The notes under the pieces: model-generated
Seen by the model: only the letters and a program-made list of their open reading frames with translations
Databases searched by the model: none
What the model was told of the DNA's origin: nothing
From: Rhizocola hellebori
Lineage (GTDB): Bacteria; Actinomycetota; Actinomycetes; Mycobacteriales; Micromonosporaceae
Reading direction: 5' to 3'
Assembly: GCF_016862955.1 (NCBI RefSeq)
Contig: NZ_BONY01000037.1
Span: 30,793 to 94,792 of the forward strand
DNA length: 64,000 nucleotides
Position numbers and translations under genes: made by a program
Shown here: positions 58,071-64,000 of the stretch, piece by piece
Numbering within the stretch: the first letter of the stretch is position 1
Layout: every line of letters begins with the position of its first letter

Positions 58071-59540
58071 ATGAGTGCGATGGATGTTCCGGCCGACAAA
58101 CCCGCCGCGGCTGTGCCCGCGGCGAAAACTAAAGCTCCGGCGATCAGCTACATCTCATGGACCACGCTGGCGCTGATGACCACGGCCTCGGTGGCGAGCC
58201 TGCGGCCGGCCCCATCGATGGCTATCTACGGTTTGGCAGCCATCTTCCTCTATCTGCTACCGGCGATCGTGTTCCTCGTGCCCACGTCGCTGGTTTCGGC
58301 CGAGCTCGCGTCGGGCTGGAACGGCGGCGTCTACAAGTGGGTCAGCGAAGGCATTTCCGCGCCGATGGGCTTCCTCGCCGTGTGGTGCCAGTTCGCCATG
58401 ACGATTTTCTACTATCCAAGCCTTCTCGGGTACGTGGCGTCGACCCTCGCCTACGTGTTCAACCCGGCGCTGGCCTCCAGTGGTCTGTGGACCGCGGCCG
58501 TCATCATGGTCTGCTTCTGGGCCGGCGTCTACATCTCTTCGCAGGGAACCAAATCGGTGGCGGGCCTGTCCAGCATGGGCCTGATCATCGGCACCCTGGT
58601 CCCCGGCGCGCTGCTGGTCATTCTCGGAATGGTCTTCCTCGGCGAGGGCAACCCGTCGGCCGCGCCGATGACCACCTCGAACCTGCTGCCCGTGTGGGCC
58701 GGTATTTCGAGCCTGGTGCTCATCGTGAACAACTTCCTGTCCTACTCCGGCATGGAGATGAACGCGGTGCACGTGTCGTCGCTGCGCAAGCCGCCCAAGG
58801 AGTTCCCGAAGGCGATGTTCCTCGCGATGGGGCTGGTGCTGCTCATCTTCATCCTGCCCGCGCTGGCGATCGCCTGGGTGGTGCCGGCCGACCAGATCGG
58901 CCTCACCTCCGGCGTGATGCAGGCTTTCGATGCGGTGTTCAGCGAGTTCAGCCTGAACTGGATGACCCCCATCATCGGCATCATGCTCGTGGTCGCCTCG
59001 CTGGCCGGCATGCTGACCTGGCTGGCAGGCCCGTCCAAGGGTTTGCTGCTCGTCTCGCGCCAGTACGGCTACCTGCCACCGTTCCTGCAGAAGCTGAACA
59101 AACACGGCGTCCAGCAGAACATCCTGGTCGCGCAGGGCGCGGTGACGACCGTCATCGCCCTGCTCTACGCCTTCATCCCGGACGTCTCCAGTGCCTACTG
59201 GATCCTGTCGGTCATCACCACCCAGGTGTATCTGGTGGTCTACCTGCTGATGTTCATCGCTGCGGTGAAGCTGCGGCGTAATCAGCCCAACCATCCGCGC
59301 GGATTCAAGACGCCGGCCCTGCTACTGGTCTGCGTGGTCGGCTGGCTTGCCTCGCTCGCTGCGATGATCATCGGCTTCGTGCCCTCATCGCAGTTCGGCG
59401 GCAGCAGCACGCTGACCTATGTGCTGATCGTCGGCAGCGGACTGGTCATCGTCGGGCTGCTGATTCCGTTCCTGTTCTACAGGTTCCGCAAACCGAGCTG
59501 GAAGACCGCAGACCCGGCCACCACCGCAGCTATCGATTGA
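58071..59540 (+). CDS. APC-family amino acid/amine permease
   Basis: 489 residues, ATG 4 nt after GGGGGG. Twelve membrane segments; TTASVASLRPAPSMAIYG (segment 1), ELASGWNGGVYKWVSEG (segment 3) and FLSYSGMEMNAVHVSSLR (segment 6) fit the glutamate:GABA antiporter-like branch. The gene heads an operon with a small membrane protein, two peptidases and an MFS transporter, so uptake of amino acids or amines released from peptides is a reasonable guess. Confidence 0.8.
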   Translation: MSAMDVPADKPAAAVPAAKTKAPAISYISWTTLALMTTASVASLRPAPSMAIYGLAAIFLYLLPAIVFLVPTSLVSAELASGWNGGVYKWVSEGISAPMGFLAVWCQFAMTIFYYPSLLGYVASTLAYVFNPALASSGLWTAAVIMVCFWAGVYISSQGTKSVAGLSSMGLIIGTLVPGALLVILGMVFLGEGNPSAAPMTTSNLLPVWAGISSLVLIVNNFLSYSGMEMNAVHVSSLRKPPKEFPKAMFLAMGLVLLIFILPALAIAWVVPADQIGLTSGVMQAFDAVFSEFSLNWMTPIIGIMLVVASLAGMLTWLAGPSKGLLLVSRQYGYLPPFLQKLNKHGVQQNILVAQGAVTTVIALLYAFIPDVSSAYWILSVITTQVYLVVYLLMFIAAVKLRRNQPNHPRGFKTPALLLVCVVGWLASLAAMIIGFVPSSQFGGSSTLTYVLIVGSGLVIVGLLIPFLFYRFRKPSWKTADPATTAAID

Positions 59541-59552
59541 GGGGGGCGAACG

Positions 59553-60026
59553 ATGGTTGAAACGACGAAGTCCGAACCGGTGGAGTTCAAGGATCCGCAC
59601 CGCCGCCGCAGATTGACCTACTGGATTGTTGGTGGCGTCATCCTGGTCCTGCTCGTCGCCGCGCTGGTGGCGCGGCGGCACAACAGGGCCACCGCGAGCG
59701 CGCAGGCCAAAGCGGCCCAGTTGCAGCAGGCGCTGACCAAGGCGGGGCTGCCCGCGCCCAGCATCGATCAGATCGCCAACGTCCTGGGCGAGGACGGTGA
59801 GGTGGTTTGCCAAGACCCAGAAGGCGCGATCGGCCGGGCTGTCCACTATGGAGTGTCCACCAACGGCGCGGGCGGTCCGGGAATGCGGACGGTCTACACG
59901 CCGCGTCAGGTGGTGACCGGCGCGGGGCTGGTGCTGGCCATCTATTGCCCGGACAAGCTGCCCGAGTTCCTCGAGAACGTCGCGGACCTGAAGATCGCCG
60001 ATACCATCCGGGAGCAGACGCCGTGA
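59553..60026 (+). CDS. Membrane-anchored hypothetical protein
   Basis: 157 residues, GGGGGG before the ATG. A membrane helix (LTYWIVGGVILVLLVAALVA) and a charged helix (AQAKAAQLQQALTKAG) precede a compact domain (GEDGEVVCQDPEGAIGRAVHYG, TGAGLVLAIYCPDKLPEFL). Two Cys could be paired outside the membrane. No family recognised; coupling with peptidase genes suggests a partner role. Confidence 0.55.
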   Translation: MVETTKSEPVEFKDPHRRRRLTYWIVGGVILVLLVAALVARRHNRATASAQAKAAQLQQALTKAGLPAPSIDQIANVLGEDGEVVCQDPEGAIGRAVHYGVSTNGAGGPGMRTVYTPRQVVTGAGLVLAIYCPDKLPEFLENVADLKIADTIREQTP

Positions 60027-61372
60027 CCAGCCTCGCCGATCGGGTGTCAGCGTTGATGCCACAGGTGAAGACCGACCTTGCCGAGCTTGTCGCGATGGCA
60101 TCCGTGGCCGATGAGCGGCAGTATCCGCCGCAGGAGTGCGCCAACGCGGCGCAATGGGTTCTGGACCGGTTCGCCGATGTCGGGTTCGAAAACCTGCGCC
60201 TGGAGCCGACCGCCGACGGCAGCAAGGCGGTCTACGGCGAGCGGCCCGGACCGCCCGGGGCCCCCACCGTTCTGCTCTACGCGCACTATGATGTGCAGCC
60301 GCCGCTGGACGAGAAGGCATGGCGCACACCACCTTTCACCATGACCGAGGTCGACGGGCGCTGGTACGGCAGGGGAACGGCGGACTGCAAAGGCAACATC
60401 CTCATGCACCTGACCGCGTTGCGGGCGCTGCAGGGTGACGTGCCGGTCTCGCTGAAGCTCATCGTCGAGGGTTCCGAGGAGCAGGGCACCGGGGGCCTGG
60501 AAGACTTCGTGCCCAAACACATCGAGCAGCTGCGCGCCGACGCGATCCTGGTGTGCGACACCGGCAACGCGGCCGTCGGCGTGCCCGCGGTGACGGCGAG
60601 CCTGCGCGGCCTGGCCAATGTCATAGTGACCGTGGACGCGCTTTCCTCGGAGATGCATTCCGGCATGTTCGGTGGTGCGGCGCCCGATGCCCTGGCCGCG
60701 CTGATCCACATGCTCGCGACCCTGCGCGACAAGGAAGGCAACACCACGGTCAAGGGGCTGGACAATACCCAGACCTGGGACGGCGTCGCCTACGATCCGG
60801 CCATCTTCCGCAAGGACGCCAATGTGCTTGACGGCGTGGACCTTTTGGGCGGCGGCAGTGTGTCGGACATGCTGTGGGCACGGCCGGCCGTGACCGTACT
60901 GGGAATCGACTGCCCGCCCGTGGTCGGCTCCGCCGCGGCCATCCAGCCTCGCGCCAGCGCTCGGATCAACCTGCGGGTCCCGCCGGGAATGGATCCGATC
61001 AAGGCGCAGGACGCGCTGATCGCCCACCTCGAAGCGGCCGCGCCGTGGAACGTCAAGGTTTCGATCGAAAGGGAGGCCTCCGGCTCGCCCTTCCGCGCCA
61101 AGACCGGCGGGCCCGCCTATCAGGCGCTCGACCAGGCGATGGCCGACGCCTACGGCAAGGGCTACACCACGCTCGGGCAGGGTGGCTCCATCCCGCTGTG
61201 CAACGTTTTCGCCGATGCGTATCCCGACGCCGAGATCATCCTGATGGGGGTCGAGGAACCGCTGACCCTGATGCACGCGCCGAACGAGAGCGTGGCGCCC
61301 AGCGAAATCGAGCACATGGCGCTGGTGGAAGCGTTGTTCCTGCAGAACTACGCCAAGGTCGGGCCGCGCTGA
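60023..61372 (+). CDS. M20-family dipeptidase
   Basis: 449 residues, GTG overlapping the previous stop. LLYAHYDVQPP, GRGTADCKGNI, EGSEEQGTGGLE, CDTGNAAVGVPA and LMHAPNESV hold the two-zinc ligands and the catalytic Glu of the M20 peptidases (CNDP/PepV-like). No signal peptide, so cytoplasmic. It hydrolyses dipeptides or acylated amino acids; with the permease and M24 gene it forms a peptide-use operon. Confidence 0.85.
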   Translation: MTSLADRVSALMPQVKTDLAELVAMASVADERQYPPQECANAAQWVLDRFADVGFENLRLEPTADGSKAVYGERPGPPGAPTVLLYAHYDVQPPLDEKAWRTPPFTMTEVDGRWYGRGTADCKGNILMHLTALRALQGDVPVSLKLIVEGSEEQGTGGLEDFVPKHIEQLRADAILVCDTGNAAVGVPAVTASLRGLANVIVTVDALSSEMHSGMFGGAAPDALAALIHMLATLRDKEGNTTVKGLDNTQTWDGVAYDPAIFRKDANVLDGVDLLGGGSVSDMLWARPAVTVLGIDCPPVVGSAAAIQPRASARINLRVPPGMDPIKAQDALIAHLEAAAPWNVKVSIEREASGSPFRAKTGGPAYQALDQAMADAYGKGYTTLGQGGSIPLCNVFADAYPDAEIILMGVEEPLTLMHAPNESVAPSEIEHMALVEALFLQNYAKVGPR

Positions 61373-62490
61373 TGCCGGCCGCGTTCACGGCGCAGGACTA
61401 CGCCGCCAGGATGAAACGCGCGGCCGACGACGCGGCGCAGTCGGGCCTGGCCGGCGTTCTGGTGACACCTGGCCCGGATCTGGTGTGGCTCACCGGGTAC
61501 CAGCCGACCGCCATCACCGAGCGCATGACCGTGCTGGTGCTCGCGGCCGGCCACGCGCCCAAGCTCATGGTGCCCAAGCTGGAGCGGCCCGACGCTCAGG
61601 CGGCCGTGGGTGCGCCCGCGCTGGAATTCGCCGAATGGACCGACGGCAGCGATCCCTACGACGCGACCGCGCCGCTGCTGGATCCCAACGGCCACTACGG
61701 TATCGCCGACTCGGCCTGGGCTCTGCATCTGCTCGGTCTACTCAGAGCCCTTCCCCGGCTTCAGTTTTCGGCGCTGACCGACGCCATGCCGATGCTGCGC
61801 GCGGTCAAGGACGACCATGAGCTCGACCGGCTCGCCGCCGCCGGAGCCGCGGCGGATGCCACGTATGAGCAGATCCTGTCGGTCAGGTTCGCCGGGCGCA
61901 AGGAGACCGAAGTCGCCGCCGACCTGGCTCGCCTGCTTCAGGAACATGGCCACGAACAGGTGGACTTCACCGTCGTCGGGTCGGGGCCCAACGGCGCCAA
62001 CCCGCATCATGAGGCGGGGGAGCGGACCATCGAGACCGGTGACACCGTGGTGCTGGACTTCGGCGGGCTCAAAGACGGCTATGGCTCGGACACCACCCGC
62101 ACTGTCCACGTTGGACAGGATCCGTCCGATGAGGTGCGCCGGGTGCACGATGTGGTACGCGAGGCGCAGCAAACTGCGTTCGAGGCCGTCCGTCCCGGGG
62201 TGACCTGCCAGGAGATCGATCGGGTGGCGCGCCGGGTCATCACCGACGCGGGTTACGGCGAATACTTCATCCACCGCACCGGACACGGCATCGGGGTCAC
62301 CACCCACGAGCCGCCCTACCTGGTGGAGGGCGAAACCCAAACACTCGTCCCCGGAATGTGTTTCTCCATCGAGCCCGGGGTCTACCTGCCGGGCCGGTTC
62401 GGGGTGCGCATCGAGGACATCGTGACCGTCACCGCGACCCAGGCAAAGCGTCTCAACAACACCGACCATCGAATGAAGCTTGTCACCTAG
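61372..62490 (+). CDS. M24-family Xaa-Pro aminopeptidase-like enzyme
   Basis: 372 residues, ATG overlapping the M20 stop (TGATG). N-terminal creatinase-type domain, then metal ligands: VVLDFGGLKDGYGSDTTRT (two Asp), HRTGHGIGVTTHE (His), SIEPGVYLPGRFG (Glu) and GVRIEDIVTVT (Glu). It would remove residues from proline-containing peptides. Operon with M20. Confidence 0.85.
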   Translation: MPAAFTAQDYAARMKRAADDAAQSGLAGVLVTPGPDLVWLTGYQPTAITERMTVLVLAAGHAPKLMVPKLERPDAQAAVGAPALEFAEWTDGSDPYDATAPLLDPNGHYGIADSAWALHLLGLLRALPRLQFSALTDAMPMLRAVKDDHELDRLAAAGAAADATYEQILSVRFAGRKETEVAADLARLLQEHGHEQVDFTVVGSGPNGANPHHEAGERTIETGDTVVLDFGGLKDGYGSDTTRTVHVGQDPSDEVRRVHDVVREAQQTAFEAVRPGVTCQEIDRVARRVITDAGYGEYFIHRTGHGIGVTTHEPPYLVEGETQTLVPGMCFSIEPGVYLPGRFGVRIEDIVTVTATQAKRLNNTDHRMKLVT

Positions 62491-62505
62491 GGGCGGAGGA
62501 ATCTG

Positions 62506-63984
62506 ATGTCCGGTCGATCCGCCACCGGTGTGCTGCTTGCGACGTCCATCTCGGCGCTTGTGGTCAACGCCAACACCTCAGCGGTGACCATCCTGCTCCC
62601 GGCGATCAGCGCGGACACCGGCACCCCGGTCTCCACGCTGCAATGGGCGGTCACCGGCTACAGCCTGGTCGGCGCGGCCGTGATCGTCACCGCAGGCGCG
62701 CTCGGCGACATTTTCGGGCGGCGCAAGGTTTTCCTCGCCGGCCTTCTTCTGTTCATTGTTTCCTGTGTACTGATTGCGCTTGCCCAAAGCGGAGAAGGGG
62801 TGATCGCGGGCCGCTGCATCCAGGGCGCGGCGGGGTCGACCATCCTCGCCTGCGGCATGAGCCTGATCTCGGTGGCCAACGAGGGCAAGGCGCGGCTGCG
62901 CGCGGTGTCGCTGTGGGGGGCGGCCTCGGCGGTCGGCGCCGCGGCTGGGCCGCTGGTCGGCGGCGTCCTGGTGGACACCACCGGATGGCAGGGCCTGTTC
63001 TGGATCGACGCGGCCATCGCGGCGGCGTGTGTTCCGCTGACGCTCATCACCGTCGGCGAGTCCAAGGACCCCCACCGCTCCAAGTCGATCGACTACGCGG
63101 GAACGATTCTGGTGGCGGTGGTTCTCGCCCCGATCATTTTCGGTCTCACCGAGGGCTCGACCTGGGGCTGGCTGTCGGTCAAGACCATAGGCTGCTTCCT
63201 GATCTCCATCGCGGCGGCCGTCGGATTCGTCTTCGTCGAGCGCCGGGTCAAGGCCCCGCTGATCGACCTGGCGCTGTTGCGCAACACCGTCCTGGTCGGC
63301 GCGACGCTGTCGATCCTGGTCGGCTCGGGCGCCATCAACGGCATCATGTACGCGGTCAGCCTCTACTTCCAGAACCCGGCCACCCTGAACATGAGCGCGA
63401 TGGATGCGGGCCTGGCCACCCTGCCGGTGACCGCCGCGGCCGTCATCCTCGCCCCGCTGATCACCCCCATCGTCGGCAAGGTGGGCCTGCGCAAGACGGT
63501 GGCGGCCGGGTTCGTCATCATGGCGGTGGCCTTCGCCGCGCTCGGGTTCGCCAAGTCGTCGTGGGCGTACGGCGTGTTCGTGCTCCCGCTGGTGGGCATC
63601 GCTGTCGGGATGAGCCTGCAGAACGGGCCGGCTTCGTCGGTCTCGACCACCTGCGTCCCGGCCGACCAGGTGGGCGCCGCGTCGGGCATCTCCAACATGG
63701 CCCGCTATGTGGGCGCGGCGGTGATGACCGCGCTCGTCGCGGCCGTGTACACCGCGGTCAGCACCAACCGGCTGGACGCCGGCGAGCCGATGGGCGACGC
63801 CCTGGCCGCGGGTCTGTCCCGGGCCTCCATCGCGCTGGCGATCATCTCGGCCCTCAGCATCGGCCTGGCCCGGCTCGTCGCGGGCAAGCCCCCCAAGCCC
63901 GAAACCCTGCACTTCGCAGCGGCCGCCGCCAGCACCAGCCACACCCTGCCCGTGGCAGGCCCGGCGTCTGCGGGAAAGCGTTGA
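62506..63984 (+). CDS. MFS transporter, DHA2-like drug efflux type
   Basis: 492 residues, SD GGAGGAA before the ATG. Fourteen membrane segments. Motif A-like GALGDIFGRRKVFLAG after segment 2, and WGAASAVGAAAGPLVGGVLVDTTGWQGLFWIDA (motif C region) fit the DHA2 exporters. As the last gene of the peptidase operon it may export an amino acid or a toxic analogue; substrate unknown. The window ends 16 bases after the stop. Confidence 0.85.
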   Translation: MSGRSATGVLLATSISALVVNANTSAVTILLPAISADTGTPVSTLQWAVTGYSLVGAAVIVTAGALGDIFGRRKVFLAGLLLFIVSCVLIALAQSGEGVIAGRCIQGAAGSTILACGMSLISVANEGKARLRAVSLWGAASAVGAAAGPLVGGVLVDTTGWQGLFWIDAAIAAACVPLTLITVGESKDPHRSKSIDYAGTILVAVVLAPIIFGLTEGSTWGWLSVKTIGCFLISIAAAVGFVFVERRVKAPLIDLALLRNTVLVGATLSILVGSGAINGIMYAVSLYFQNPATLNMSAMDAGLATLPVTAAAVILAPLITPIVGKVGLRKTVAAGFVIMAVAFAALGFAKSSWAYGVFVLPLVGIAVGMSLQNGPASSVSTTCVPADQVGAASGISNMARYVGAAVMTALVAAVYTAVSTNRLDAGEPMGDALAAGLSRASIALAIISALSIGLARLVAGKPPKPETLHFAAAAASTSHTLPVAGPASAGKR

Positions 63985-64000
63985 GCCCGCCGGGCTGCCG

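Noticed and set aside
56996..64000. Several long minus-strand frames opposite the transporter and peptidase genes
   Set aside because: All are antisense to genes with catalytic or membrane motifs, and are rich in His/Arg/Gln as expected from codon-bias shadows.

Overview
The window is high-GC DNA with GTG/TTG starts, dense short intergenic gaps and a gene content typical of a sporulating, mycelial actinomycete. The pointers are an SsgA/SsgB-family sporulation protein, a complete conservon (CvnA-D-like), a mycothiol-dependent-isomerase-type protein, an AfsR-like HTH/NB-ARC/TPR regulator and many secreted proteins. Genus cannot be fixed by eye.

Region 1 (1 to about 10.0 kb) is the right part of a prophage or prophage-like element. 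It has the end of a tail gene, a second structural protein, a GH25 endolysin, small holin-like membrane proteins, then a run of very small genes, most on the minus strand. Its control elements are unusually readable: a ribbon-helix-helix protein beside two copies of one promoter/operator module, a GntR/HutC regulator beside a 34-bp palindrome, and a near-perfect parS-like site. The element ends before a tRNA-Val(CAC) gene; no integrase lies in the window, so the other end is to the left.

Region 2 (10.0 to 19.7 kb) is chromosomal: ssgB-like gene, a small membrane protein, the conservon operon (sensor ATPase, roadblock, DUF742, GTPase), GNAT, NYN-domain nuclease, YegP-like protein, and a tRNA cluster (Gly, Cys, Val) whose tRNA-Gly has an identical inverted copy on the other side of a CapA-like lipoprotein gene.

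Region 3 (19.9 to 30.2 kb) is rich in exported proteins: a fibronectin-III repeat protein, two lipoproteins, two large secreted proteins and a zinc metalloprotease with a PxKF tail, with an HTH-NACHT-membrane protein in the middle. Region 4 (30.2 to 37.2 kb) is accessory: CoiA-like nuclease, VapBC, a DNA-binding protein, a truncated gene, DUF4259, a Tat-exported M15/extensin-like enzyme and a P-loop kinase fused to a cysteine-containing domain.

Region 5 (37.4 to 48.5 kb) has an EPSP-synthase-like gene, two tandem 140-residue secreted paralogues, the AfsR-like regulator, an ECF sigma factor fused to a membrane anchor and external domain, an I36-type inhibitor, a lipoprotein and a P450. Region 6 (48.8 to 52.3 kb) is a divergent regulator/ABC-transporter switch with iterated GCAACG boxes. 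Region 7 (52.3 to 64 kb) has a 28-bp tandem repeat, an M23 peptidase with FG-GAP-like repeats, a metallophosphoesterase, NADAR protein, a transporter distantly like Nramp, and an operon of APC permease, small membrane protein, M20 and M24 peptidases and an MFS exporter.

A recurring regulatory theme is a TANNNT hexamer 5-7 nt before the start codon with no ribosome-binding site, the signature of leaderless actinobacterial transcripts. Functions are from motif reading only; no database search was run.
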